Shown here piece after piece: positions 7,586 to 15,742 of a stretch of 33,674 bases of DNA (positions are counted from its first letter, which is position 1; the number at the start of each line of letters is the position of its first letter). The notes beneath the pieces were generated by a model. It saw only the letters and a list, made by a program, of their open reading frames with translations, did no database searches and was not told the origin of the DNA. The translations under genes were made by a program, and so were the position numbers. The stretch comes from Paludibacteraceae bacterium (GTDB taxonomy: Bacteria > Bacteroidota > Bacteroidia > Bacteroidales > Paludibacteraceae), in NCBI GenBank assembly GCA_024401535.1, contig JAKSKX010000023.1, positions 1 to 33,674 on the forward strand, read 5' to 3'.

Positions 7586-9199
7586 TTATTCAGATACGGG
7601 GCGAACTGTGCAGCCCTGATATTTATCGGAACTGTAAGTTACAATATTCAAGTCTGAAAATCTGGAAACATAAGCTGTTTTTTCGTCTTTCGCAGTAGAA
7701 CTCCAATAATAACCAGACCATCCTTTAGACAAAACATTTGCATTGTAATAATAACCAGATATAGGTATGAATATCCAATTGTCATTACCTTCCTGTCTGC
7801 TCTTAATTTTATACCCTTCGACGCCGTTTATTATCAAGGTTGAAAAGTCACAATTGTTGTACAACTCCTGATAGTCTTCTCGTGTAGGCATTCTCCAACT
7901 GCTACCCCATGTCTGCGTTGCCACATCATAGGTTGCTGCCAAATTACCTTCCGAGCTTACGAAACCATCATTCTCCTTATTGTAAGTCAAAGAGTTATCT
8001 TGGAAGTATTTTTCTTTTTTAGTTGTCTCTCCCCATGCGAAATAGTCTCCATCATCCTCAGGCTTTGAAGCACCGATGTTGCAAGTAGCCCATTTCAAAC
8101 CACTAGGCAAACCCAAATCCACGTAGCTGTGACCATCTATCTCGGGATTTTCAACTTTTCTGTATGTTGCATAAATAGACATTTTAGTCCAGACATACTT
8201 ATATGATTGGCTCCAACCTGCGAATTCATAGCCTTCAATAGCGGGCATATCAGGAGCAACGGCGTCCTCGCCTTCTATCACTAACTGTTTTTCTATGAGT
8301 ATGCTGTCCGGAGAATAGAAGCAAACTTCAAACCTTGGCTTTGATTTTATGTATTCTCCGGAAACGGGACGAACGCTAAATCCATTAAAACCTTGTGATG
8401 ACGTTAATGTACATAAAGAAACAGGAGCGATTGAAATTGTAGTTGTCATTTCCCATTTCCAGTTATAGGAACCATCAGTATTGGAAACACGGTATCTGCC
8501 ATACTCACCCATGCTGTCATGATAGCTTGCATTATACCAACCGGCAGCAGGCAGGAAAATCCAATTATCATTATATTGACTTACAAATTTGCAGCCAGCC
8601 ACACCATTCAGTGTATCCCACACAACTTCGCAGTTGTCAATAAGCTCTTGAAACTCCTCATATCTGGGCATTCTCCAGTTTGGTCCCCAATTATAAGTGG
8701 CAGCGTCATATTGTGAATTAAGTACATTCTGCGAGTTTATGATTCCTTTTGACACTAAATCGGACCAAGACCAGTCTTCCAAGAAATATTGATTGTAATG
8801 ATAGTTTTTCTTTGGAGTAGTCTCTCCCCAAGAAAAGAAATCTCCATAACTTTCTGTATATGAAGTACCCACGTTGCAAGTAGCCCATTTCAAACCACTA
8901 GGCAAACCCAAATCCACGTAGTCATAGCCGTCAACTTGACCGCTCACTGACATTATGTAGTCATTATGAAACACCTCCTTGACATTCTCGACCTCGAACT
9001 TGTCTGTGGCATTGTCCGAAGTGAATACATTCATGTATCTGGTGGAAGTTGATTGGTCAGTTTCGTAGTTTACTTTTTCAACATTTTCAAGGTCATAATA
9101 GGTAACCTTGCCATCTGTTGTCTTGACGTTCATATATTCAACTGCACTTGCAGTTAAAGCAAGCGTAGGCATTAGCATTGATAGAATTATCTTCTTCAT
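7586..9199 (-). CDS. Secreted protein with two FISUMP domains and an InlB-type repeat between them
   Basis: 537 residues. The signal peptide ends at about residue 19 (LTASA). A short N-terminal module ('YMNVKTTDGKVTYYDLENVEKVNYE') appears twice. The first FISUMP domain is at about 92-280 (begins YVDLGLPSGLKWATCNVG), a Listeria-Bacteroides repeat (InlB B-repeat) at about 288-350 ('EGYEFAGWS'), and the second FISUMP domain at about 360-537. Both domains carry WRMP motifs and end in VRPVS. It is a paralogue of the plus-strand protein at 5310-6731 but with a more divergent sequence and an inserted B-repeat. Function is unknown; a surface-exposed or periplasmic binding role is an inference. It follows the short secreted gene by 10 bases. 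Confidence 0.8.
   Translation of the reverse strand: MKKIILSMLMPTLALTASAVEYMNVKTTDGKVTYYDLENVEKVNYETDQSTSTRYMNVFTSDNATDKFEVENVKEVFHNDYIMSVSGQVDGYDYVDLGLPSGLKWATCNVGTSYTESYGDFFSWGETTPKKNYHYNQYFLEDWSWSDLVSKGIINSQNVLNSQYDAATYNWGPNWRMPRYEEFQELIDNCEVVWDTLNGVAGCKFVSQYNDNWIFLPAAGWYNASYHDSMGEYGRYRVSNTDGSYNWKWEMTTTISIAPVSLCTLTSSQGFNGFSVRPVSGEYIKSKPRFEVCFYSPDSILIEKQLVIEGEDAVAPDMPAIEGYEFAGWSQSYKYVWTKMSIYATYRKVENPEIDGHSYVDLGLPSGLKWATCNIGASKPEDDGDYFAWGETTKKEKYFQDNSLTYNKENDGFVSSEGNLAATYDVATQTWGSSWRMPTREDYQELYNNCDFSTLIINGVEGYKIKSRQEGNDNWIFIPISGYYYNANVLSKGWSGYYWSSTAKDEKTAYVSRFSDLNIVTYSSDKYQGCTVRPVSE
8078..8126 (-). repeat. 49-bp exact direct repeat, copy 1
   Basis: Identical to 8873-8921 over 49 bases; encodes the start of the second FISUMP domain. 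The exact identity of otherwise diverged domains suggests recent duplication or gene conversion. Confidence 0.85.
8873..8921 (-). repeat. 49-bp exact direct repeat, copy 2
   Basis: Identical to 8078-8126; encodes the start of the first FISUMP domain. Recombination between the copies would delete about 795 bp in frame (265 codons) and leave a one-domain protein. Confidence 0.85.
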
Positions 9200-9209
9200 C
9201 TTGAGTCAG

Positions 9210-9677
9210 TTATTTACGAATTAGCTTGATTGTTTTCTCCCCTATAATCAACAGATACACACCCTTTTGATTAGGCAAAACCATAGTCGCGAAACCGTTC
9301 TCGTCAGCACGTGTTTCTCTAATAACAACACCGCAAGCTGTTGCCAGAACAACACCCTCATTTGCATTGGCATGATATACTTCAACTATTTCGTCATTAA
9401 CAGTTACTATGCCAATTTCGTCTGCAGGCAGAGAAAATGAGGAAGAAGAATTGACCTCGGTAAAGTAGTAATTCTTAACTCTTTGGAGTTCGTAACTTGT
9501 ATATTCGTCACCATCTACAACAAGATTTCCATAACTATAGGTAATCTCTGGATTTGAATCTAGCAAGAAATTGTATTTCTCGCCATCCTTCATCTCAATA
9601 GTCATGCAATTCTTTTCGGCATAGAGTCCATAGGAAATGCATAACATGAAAAGCGCAGCAAAAATTTTCTTTGTCAT
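9210..9677 (-). CDS. Short secreted protein, likely with type IX-like C-terminal domain
   Basis: 155 residues with a signal peptide of about 20 residues (ends GLYAE). The C-terminal 65 residues ('IVTVNDEIVEVYHANANEGVV', 'KGVYLLIIGEKTIKLIRK') have the strand pattern and basic end of a type IX sorting domain, although the usual PNP motif is missing. The middle is not recognised. It has the same size, layout and position as the 4826-5305 gene, leading a two-gene cassette with a double-FISUMP protein 10 bases downstream. It is less certain than its counterpart that the sorting domain is functional. Confidence 0.65.
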   Translation of the reverse strand: MTKKIFAALFMLCISYGLYAEKNCMTIEMKDGEKYNFLLDSNPEITYSYGNLVVDGDEYTSYELQRVKNYYFTEVNSSSSFSLPADEIGIVTVNDEIVEVYHANANEGVVLATACGVVIRETRADENGFATMVLPNQKGVYLLIIGEKTIKLIRK

Positions 9678-9711
9678 GTCAAATGTTAAAATATATATTC
9701 AAAATACTTGG

Positions 9712-9741
9712 CAAAAATACTAAACTTAAGCCACGAGGCAA
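9712..9741 (-). promoter_or_regulatory. Promoter of the second FISUMP cassette
   Basis: Minus-strand TATTTTTG (9719-9712) and TTG (9741-9739), separated by 19 bases, about 35 bases before the ATG at 9677. This is a good match to the Bacteroidetes consensus. Confidence 0.7.
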
Positions 9742-10422
9742 AATTCTAATAGTCAAAAGGAAAAGTCAATTCTTAAAAATTCTTAAACGATCATGGAACG
9801 ATTTTCAAACAATCCCCAAATGTATATCGGCTTCCCGAAAACAATAATGTAAAAATGAAATTTGTAAACCCTTGTCCAATATAAAACTTAGGGCGAAGAA
9901 CATTTGATTTCGGAAACGCAAGCCTAAAGCACAATCTTAATGTAAAAATTCGTTTCTGACATGATATTCATCTAATTCAAATTTTCAATTTTCAATAAAT
10001 GACAAAGAATAAACAGGTCTTATTTCCCTTTTGAGTGCAGGGCGAACATCTTTCTACTATTTGTTTCGCATAAATTTTAGCTAAAAAGTCATATATTATT
10101 TACACAAGAATAAACAGACACTACCCCAATACACTCATAATTCTACCTTCTGAAGCGACCTGCGAGGTATATACTATGTATATACCCAGCATAGAACGTT
10201 TTTATTTTTTTTGTGAGGCGCCGCCGAGCTAATAACTATTATACCCTTATATATAATAATTATTATAAACTTATAATATGAGGTGTAACATCATCAAATG
10301 ATTTGTCTGTATGATGTTACTATTAAAATAGAATCAAGAGTATTAAATAAATATGGGACGGAGAATTTGAGTTTGTATCTAGTTGTTTTTCAAATATATA
10401 CGTTAAGAAATCGAGCGCTAAA
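9742..10422. other. AT-rich non-coding region preceding the iteron field
   Basis: About 680 bases with no credible gene in either direction. It holds the 21-bp palindrome at 10166-10186, a short GC-rich island (GGCGCCGCCG, 10218-10227) and a 14-bp AT palindrome (ATAATAATTATTAT, 10253-10266) in a strongly AT-rich patch, all plausible parts of a replication origin. Confidence 0.5.
10166..10186. repeat. 21-bp perfect palindrome upstream of the iterons
   Basis: Arms GGTATATAC and GTATATACC with TAT between them. It is a likely protein-binding site, though which protein binds is not known. Confidence 0.6.
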
Positions 10423-11461
10423 TGTCGAAAGTATGGTATTTATATGTCGAATCTATGGTAATATTCGGCTATTTAACTGTCAATTCTATGGTATTTATGT
10501 GTCGAGTTTATGGTAAAATATTGAAATACAGTCTAATTTTGCGCTAAATGTCGATTCTATGGTAAATTTTAGGTATTTGTTAATCTTATAGGCAATAAAT
10601 AACTACTATTATATAAATGATTGATATACAATACTTTTACACTTTAAGTGTCGAATCTATGGTATCTAATTTTCAAGTTTATGGTAATTTTGAGCATATA
10701 TTATAACGCCTTGAAAACAGCCTAACTGTCGAGTTTATGGTAAAAATAAGGCTATATTGGGGCTTTATCTGTCAATTTTATGGTAAAATTTGGCTTTAAC
10801 TGTCGAGTTTATGGTAATTGAATAATAATTAGGTGCATTTTTTAGCAGTTTCTATAGCCAGATCGTTTCTTTCTTTTTACTGAACTGTCGAGTTTATGGT
10901 AAGATTTTAAAGGTACAGAGTCTTTCGTTAAATAATAATATGCAGATATTCAGCAAGATATGTTTTCAACTGTCAAGTTTATGGTAAAATATAGTCTGAA
11001 ATCTGTAAAATCTAGCTAATTGTCAATTCTATGGTAAGATTTAGCACTAAAAAATCGAATCTATGGTAATAAATGGCTTTAATTGTCGAGTTTATGGTAA
11101 ATTTAGGCCTGATTTTGCTCTTTTGCCTTATATAAAACCGACATTTCGCATCGTTTTAGTGCTTATTGTCGAGTCTATGGTAATTTTTTCTGGTCCATTT
11201 CCAGGCATGATTATAATCTCGACATTTGGCTTGAATAAAGGCGAAATGTCGAATTTATGGTAAATTTCCTAACCCGTTTTTGGTCGGGCAAGTTCTGAAA
11301 TTTTGCGCTAGATAGGCTTTACTTTGCTTGAAGTCGCTTTCGCAATTTTCACTTTTTGCTTGAAAATCTCAACTTTTGTAACTTGCAGATAAATAGAGAG
11401 ATATATAAATAATGTCGAAATTATGGTAAAAAAATCCCTATTAAGTGTCGAAACTATGGTA
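10423..11461 (+). repeat. Iteron field of a replication origin (19 direct copies)
   Basis: Nineteen copies of a 16-bp element, core TGTCGAnTyTATGGTA, all in the same direction. They start at 10423, 10445, 10478, 10500, 10549, 10649, 10671, 10727, 10770, 10801, 10886, 10971, 11021, 11053, 11084, 11167, 11247, 11413 and 11446. The copies at 10671 and 11053 have a changed first half. ATGGTA is invariant. Spacing is irregular, though many gaps (22, 31-33, 43 and 85) are near whole helical turns. Iterons of this kind bind Rep_3-type initiators, and the initiator gene follows directly. The number is far above the 3-7 usual for small iteron plasmids. The intervening sequence is AT-rich and non-coding. 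Confidence 0.9.
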
Positions 11462-11470
11462 TTTTTTATT

Positions 11471-11478
11471 TACTTTTG
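11471..11478 (+). promoter_or_regulatory. -7 box of the rep promoter, overlapped by the last iteron
   Basis: TACTTTTG matches TAnnTTTG; the start codon is 30 bases downstream. The -33 region falls at about 11448-11452, inside the iteron at 11446-11461, so an initiator bound there would block polymerase. Confidence 0.7.
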
Positions 11479-11507
11479 CAGAGTAATTTACAAGTGATGA
11501 TGTATCA

Positions 11508-12920
11508 ATGGAGAACTTATTAAGCCAACAAGACAATAAACCTGTCGTTATTCAGTCGTGGAAATTAACAAAGGTAAAATATAAATTCAATAAAACTGAG
11601 AAGAATATATTTCTAAAAATCATAGAAATATCTCAGAAGCATCTTAACAAGGAGAACCTTGGTAAGAAGTGTACCTTTGAAATGCTGCAGAAGTTTGGCA
11701 AGGAGTATCCCCAGATTACATTCCCGATAAAGGACCTTTTGAAGAACTCGAACAACTACAAGTATATTTGCGAAAGTTTGGACAGCCTGGGTAGCAAATC
11801 CTTTGGTATGCCGGCAAATAAAGACTGGGACTTTCAAAAGTGCTTTTTGTTCTCCAAGGTGTCTGCCAGCGAAAACAAGGGAATAGCTTTGGTCGAGCTG
11901 ACTCCCGCATTTTGGGAAGCGTTCCTGAATACGGAAACATACAAGAGTATTGACCCGCACCTTGAATACAAGTTTGACAGTGTATATACTATGCGTATGT
12001 ATGAGCTGTTGGTCGGAAACAAAAGAGAAATCACTTACAAGATTGCAAATCTGATTGATATGTTCTGCTTGGAGAAATACACTGCAAGTCAGTTCATTAC
12101 ATACGTCATTCAGATTGCTCAAAAAGAGATGAAAGAAATGGACGAGTGCCCTTTCTACTTCGAATACGTGGTAACTAAGGAGGGAAGGAAGTTCGACAAG
12201 CTTACGTTTATTCTTGTCCATAAAAATGCGACTGACAGTATTCTTGGCGATGTAGTGCTTAGCCAGAATATCGAGTCCGGAGTGAAGTTCATGTTCGGAA
12301 TCGAGGAGCTTTCAAAGTCTCTAACCGATAAACTTATCAAGCTTCAGGTTTTGATTGGCGAGAAGCCCCTTGAAAAGAAGTTGAAGGATGTATTCATGAA
12401 GACGAGCGACATGCGTGAGGAGGGAACTCTGAATGCAGATCCCGTGGCGTATTTGTCCGTTTGCCTTGATAACCTGTACAATGTCTCTGTTTCAAACAAG
12501 GAAGAGCAGCAGGCAAGAAAGCAGGAAGCACAAGATATAGAAGTTATAGACACTTTTGACACATTCGTCTCTGCAGTTCCAGAACTTTCTGCACAGGATA
12601 TGTGTCATAATTCTATTCAACAAGTAAGACAGGATTCGGAATATATGCAGAAAATAGCTGCATACCACCAAGTTACAGTTCAGATGATAGAGTCTGTACT
12701 TGACCGAATACTTAGTAACGCTGACCTAAATGCTTCATGGTCTAATGACGATTCTGTAGAGAAGGTCAAGAAGCATTTGATGAATGCCAAGACTATTATT
12801 GATGTAATTAAGAACTCTGGTCAGCCCCAATTTAAATCTCCAATGACTGTTTCATCTCGTTTGCAGATGCAACGAAGAAATATTGACGTTCCAAACAAAG
12901 AAGACTACAATGAGTGGTAA
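11508..12920 (+). CDS. Replication initiator protein, Rep_3 (RepB) family
   Basis: 470 residues. Residues of about 15-240 have the twin winged-helix layout of Rep_3 initiators: 'NKPVVIQSWKLTKVKYKFNKTEKNIF' at the start and the family signature 'YTMRMYELLVGNKREITYKIANLIDMF' in the middle. The C-terminal 200 residues are less conserved and helical. Such proteins bind iterons, open the origin and recruit the helicase, and as dimers repress their own promoter. The iteron field lies immediately upstream. The downstream helicase-loader gene overlaps the last 11 bases. It is longer than the 250-330 residues of typical plasmid RepB/RepE proteins, so the extra C-terminal region may have a replicon-specific role. 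Confidence 0.85.
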   Translation: MENLLSQQDNKPVVIQSWKLTKVKYKFNKTEKNIFLKIIEISQKHLNKENLGKKCTFEMLQKFGKEYPQITFPIKDLLKNSNNYKYICESLDSLGSKSFGMPANKDWDFQKCFLFSKVSASENKGIALVELTPAFWEAFLNTETYKSIDPHLEYKFDSVYTMRMYELLVGNKREITYKIANLIDMFCLEKYTASQFITYVIQIAQKEMKEMDECPFYFEYVVTKEGRKFDKLTFILVHKNATDSILGDVVLSQNIESGVKFMFGIEELSKSLTDKLIKLQVLIGEKPLEKKLKDVFMKTSDMREEGTLNADPVAYLSVCLDNLYNVSVSNKEEQQARKQEAQDIEVIDTFDTFVSAVPELSAQDMCHNSIQQVRQDSEYMQKIAAYHQVTVQMIESVLDRILSNADLNASWSNDDSVEKVKKHLMNAKTIIDVIKNSGQPQFKSPMTVSSRLQMQRRNIDVPNKEDYNEW

Positions 12921-13713
12921 AATCCAATTGACTAATGAAATCCTAGATGAATACAAGAATATCCAGAAAATATTAAGAGACGGAGGCGAAATAACTAACG
13001 GGCAGAGAGCTACTTTGGAAATTGTGAAGGAGTGCAATACTCCGCATAATTTCTATGACACTAAGTCCGGTAAGCTAGTGTGGGATTCTAGGTTAAGTGC
13101 AAAACATATCGAATGCTCTTTCAAGAATGCATTTAAGAGTCACATAGAAAACTCTGGTAACATATTCAAGGTTACCCAGGAGGCTAAGGAAAACTGCGAG
13201 AGAATTAGCGAATGGCTATATTATCAGCAGAAGCCTTTCCTTATTCTCCAGGGCTCTTTTGGAAATGGCAAGACTTCAAGCGCCAAGTCCATTATGAATG
13301 TGATTAGAAAAAGCAACTTCAAATCAAAGAGCTGGGAGGGAGATTTAAACGACAAAGATTTGTCTGTTGCCGAATATGATGCCGCTACCCTATTCGAAGA
13401 CCTTGCTTTTGGTAGAGTTGACAAGGAGAGGATCTATACAATTCCGTTTCTTAGTATTGATGACCTTGGAGTTGAGCCAGCCTCGTATAATCATTTTGGA
13501 ACTGTGCTTACTCCGATTCATGACCTTCTGAGGGCTCGTTACGAAAGAAGGTTGATTACCGTAATTACTACAAATCTTACTGCAAAGTTGATTCGAGAGT
13601 CTTATGGTGAAAGAATATTCGACAGATTGAAGGAGGCTTCCGAAAGAATACTTTTTATTCAAGATTCATTTAGAGGCTGTGAGGATAATTCCTTTATGAA
13701 GATGGCTAAGTAA
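12910..13713 (+). CDS. DnaC/IstB-like AAA+ ATPase, probable helicase loader
   Basis: 267 residues from the ATG at 12910, which overlaps the rep stop codon; an alternative TTG nine codons upstream lies inside rep and is less likely. Walker A is GSFGNGKTS (Lys121), Walker B is FLSIDDLG (Asp184-Asp185), sensor 1 is VITTNL and a possible arginine finger is YGERIFDRL. This is the AAA+ core of DnaC/DnaI and of the IstB transposition helper. No IS21-type transposase lies nearby, and the gene is translationally coupled to rep, so helicase loading at this origin is the better reading. The N-terminal 100 residues would be the helicase-binding part and are not recognised. Confidence 0.8.
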   Translation: MSGKIQLTNEILDEYKNIQKILRDGGEITNGQRATLEIVKECNTPHNFYDTKSGKLVWDSRLSAKHIECSFKNAFKSHIENSGNIFKVTQEAKENCERISEWLYYQQKPFLILQGSFGNGKTSSAKSIMNVIRKSNFKSKSWEGDLNDKDLSVAEYDAATLFEDLAFGRVDKERIYTIPFLSIDDLGVEPASYNHFGTVLTPIHDLLRARYERRLITVITTNLTAKLIRESYGERIFDRLKEASERILFIQDSFRGCEDNSFMKMAK

Positions 13714-13942
13714 AGTTTCTTACTTTATTATGTCTTTTATAATCAATAATATAATATTATAAATATGTAATAAAATAATACTATAATATTTATTTATTGC
13801 AAGCATTGTTAAGTTGTTATATTATTTTGATTTCTTTTGCAACAAGCGTTAACCGGCTTTCATTGGTTACTCTTATGTGTCTTTAGTTTGTATGTAATAT
13901 TGCAAGTATATAATATCATAATATTTCTTTAGTTATTAGCAT

Positions 13943-13980
13943 AAGGCATCCTGAAAGATCAGAAACAGGATGCCTTTGTT
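13943..13980 (+). terminator. Hairpin terminator of the rep-loader operon
   Basis: A stem of AAGGCATCCTG with CAGGATGCCTT around a 12-base loop, followed by TTGTTTGT. It is 230 bases past the loader stop and could work in both directions. Confidence 0.7.
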
Positions 13981-14231
13981 TGTATTATAGCTCTCATTTC
14001 AATAATAAAAAAAACGTTTGTTTTATTGTTCAGTCTTATATTTTGTACTACCCTCCCCTTCAGATTTTGATTTTGTCTATTCTATGATATTAGGTATTTT
14101 GTCTAAGTCGGTTTGCCGTTTTTTTAAGTTTCTCGTATTCTCAAATAGCCTTTTTATATAGATTTACCTATATTTTTCATTTTTCTATAATAATATAATG
14201 ATTATTTGTTTCTGTTTTTAGATTTATTAAT

Positions 14232-14239
14232 TATCTTTG
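14232..14239 (+). promoter_or_regulatory. -7 box of the parA promoter
   Basis: TATCTTTG matches TAnnTTTG; the nearest upstream TTG (14206-14208) is 23 bases away, slightly long. The leader of about 80 bases is filled with AT palindromes that could be a ParA operator. Confidence 0.5.
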
Positions 14240-14322
14240 CGTCAGTATTATAATATTGTAATAATATAATTCTATAATACAGAAATAAATATAATATTAT
14301 AAGATAGAAATAATTATTATAT

Positions 14323-15075
14323 ATGACCAAGATTATTACGTTCGCCAACCATAAAGGTGGAGTTGGAAAAACAACGTCAGCCGTAAGTATTGGCGCTGGA
14401 TTTGCTAAAAAAGGCAAGAAAGTATTGTTGATTGACCTTGATGCTCAGGCTAACCTTACTGCGTCTTTGTCCTCAGTAAACTTTGATGAGACTGACGAAA
14501 GAACGGTTTATGAAGCCATGCTTGAGCGAAAGGACATCCCAGTCTATAATGTTTCGGAAAACATGGACATCGTGCCTGCTTCTTTGATGCTTTCTAACGC
14601 CGATATGCAGCTAATCAATGCCATCAGCAGGGAAACCATACTCAAGGACCTAATTGCGCCTGTAAAGAGCAAATATGACTATATTTTGATTGACTGTCCC
14701 CCATCTCTTGGAATCATGACAATGAACGCGTTCGTTGCCTCCACTGATATTATCATTCCTTTGACAATGGAAACTCTTCCTGTAAAGGGATTGATTATGA
14801 TGCAGAATTTCCTTGATACAATCAAGAATACTGTAAATCCAGGATTGAACTTGATGGGAATTCTAATCACTAATTACGAAGGACGTAAGATCAACAAGGC
14901 CTACGAGGCAAGTGTGAACCAGCAGTACGGAAACCTTGTTTTCAAAACAAAGATTCGTAAGAACATCACGGTTACAGAGGCTCCAGCTGCTCACTTGAGT
15001 TTGTTTGATTATGATCCTTCTTGTAATGCGTCTAGTGATTATAGTATGCTAGTTGCTGAAATATCAGCATTATAA
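14323..15075 (+). CDS. parA: ParA-family partition ATPase
   Basis: 250 residues with the deviant Walker A motif KGGVGKTT (Lys11, Lys16), the switch region 'LLIDLDAQANLTASL' and Walker B 'DYILIDCPPSLG'. It is the short ParA form (type Ib/Soj-like) without an N-terminal DNA-binding domain, so operator binding would be done by its partner. ParA uses ATP-dependent binding to the nucleoid to separate replicon copies. The partner gene begins 40 bases downstream. The pair directly follows the replication genes, which is the usual order on low-copy replicons. Confidence 0.9.
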   Translation: MTKIITFANHKGGVGKTTSAVSIGAGFAKKGKKVLLIDLDAQANLTASLSSVNFDETDERTVYEAMLERKDIPVYNVSENMDIVPASLMLSNADMQLINAISRETILKDLIAPVKSKYDYILIDCPPSLGIMTMNAFVASTDIIIPLTMETLPVKGLIMMQNFLDTIKNTVNPGLNLMGILITNYEGRKINKAYEASVNQQYGNLVFKTKIRKNITVTEAPAAHLSLFDYDPSCNASSDYSMLVAEISAL

Positions 15076-15115
15076 TATCATAAATATATAATAACCTAAT
15101 AATATAACATTTATT

Positions 15116-15445
15116 ATGGCTAAGAAAGATTATGGTGCTTTGGTTGCTAATGTAATGCAGCAGACGGTTGCAAATAATGTGTCAACTCCAGCAGTTACTA
15201 AGCCTGAGCCGAAGTTAGTTGAGCAGCCAGTAGTAAAGCCTGCCTCAAAGAAGGACAAGGTTTTCACTGCTATAATTGATGAGGAGCTTCTTGAGAAGAT
15301 GAGATATATTGCTAAGTCGAACAACCTTTCATTCAAGGCGGTTATCGAGGCTTCCTTTAAGAAAAGTATATCTTCATTCGAGGAAAAGAATGGAACAATA
15401 GTTGTCGCTAAAAAGGAGTCGGGTAGGGCAGAGGACTTGTTCTAA
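15116..15445 (+). CDS. Small ribbon-helix-helix protein, probable ParA partner (centromere-binding)
   Basis: 109 residues. The N-terminal half is rich in Val, Pro, Lys and Gln and probably flexible ('TKPEPKLVEQPVVKPASKK'). Residues of about 48-92 read as a ribbon-helix-helix fold: strand 'KVFTAIIDEEL', helix 'LEKMRYIAKSNN', helix 'SFKAVIEASFKKSI'. A small basic DNA-binding protein directly after a short ParA is the standard arrangement for type Ib partition, where the flexible N-terminus stimulates the ATPase. No canonical ParB (KorB domain) is present, so this is inferred from fold and position. Downstream lie the 133-bp repeats that could be its binding site. Confidence 0.65.
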   Translation: MAKKDYGALVANVMQQTVANNVSTPAVTKPEPKLVEQPVVKPASKKDKVFTAIIDEELLEKMRYIAKSNNLSFKAVIEASFKKSISSFEEKNGTIVVAKKESGRAEDLF

Positions 15446-15500
15446 CGCATCTATAATATCTATTATATATAACATTATAATAGATTAAGTATTATTATAT

Positions 15501-15530
15501 GGCAGAGAATACATTTCTCTGCCTTTTTTT
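15501..15530 (+). terminator. Terminator of the parA operon, repeat copy 1
   Basis: A 9-bp-plus stem (GGCAGAGAA with TTCTCTGCC) and a short loop are followed by seven T residues. Confidence 0.85.
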
Positions 15531-15633
15531 ATCCTTACTTACTCTTGCCTTTTGAATGAGAGTTTCTACATATTGCCAATTATTTATAATATCTATTATA
15601 TATAACATTATAATAGATTAAGTATTATTATAT

Positions 15634-15662
15634 GGCAGAGAATACATTTCTCTGCCTTTTTT
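15634..15662 (+). terminator. Terminator, repeat copy 2
   Basis: The same GGCAGAGAA hairpin and T-run, duplicated with the 133-bp unit. Confidence 0.8.
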
Positions 15663-15742
15663 ATCCTTTCTTACTCTTGCCTTTTGAATGAGACTTTCTG
15701 CATATTTGCCATTTATTTATAATATCTATTATATATAACAAT

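Larger units (their letters stand above)
13714..14322. other. AT-rich intergenic region before parA
   Basis: About 610 bases with no gene. It contains a hairpin terminator at 13943-13976 and clusters of alternating AT palindromes such as ATAATATTAT at 13749-13758 and 14290-14299. The same motifs recur on both sides of parA and are candidate ParA/partner binding sites. Confidence 0.5.
15452..15742 (+). repeat. 133-bp tandem repeat (2.2 copies) downstream of the partition genes
   Basis: Copies at 15452-15584 and 15585-15717 are nearly identical, and a third begins at 15718 and diverges after about 25 bases. Each starts with an AT-rich inverted repeat (TCTATTATA and TATAATAGA arms, 8-base spacer) and carries a hairpin with a T-run. 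It is a candidate centromere (parS-like) plus terminators. Confidence 0.8.

Noticed and set aside
10298-11263. Two short frames (10298-10516 and 11063-11263) within the iteron field
   Set aside because: They are made of translated iterons (recurring ...VESMV... and VYG strings) and do not look like proteins.
12883-12909. TTG start for the helicase loader inside rep
   Set aside because: The ATG at 12910 overlapping the rep stop is the more usual coupled start.
12910-13713. IS21 IstB transposition helper
   Set aside because: No istA-like transposase or terminal inverted repeats nearby, and the gene overlaps rep.
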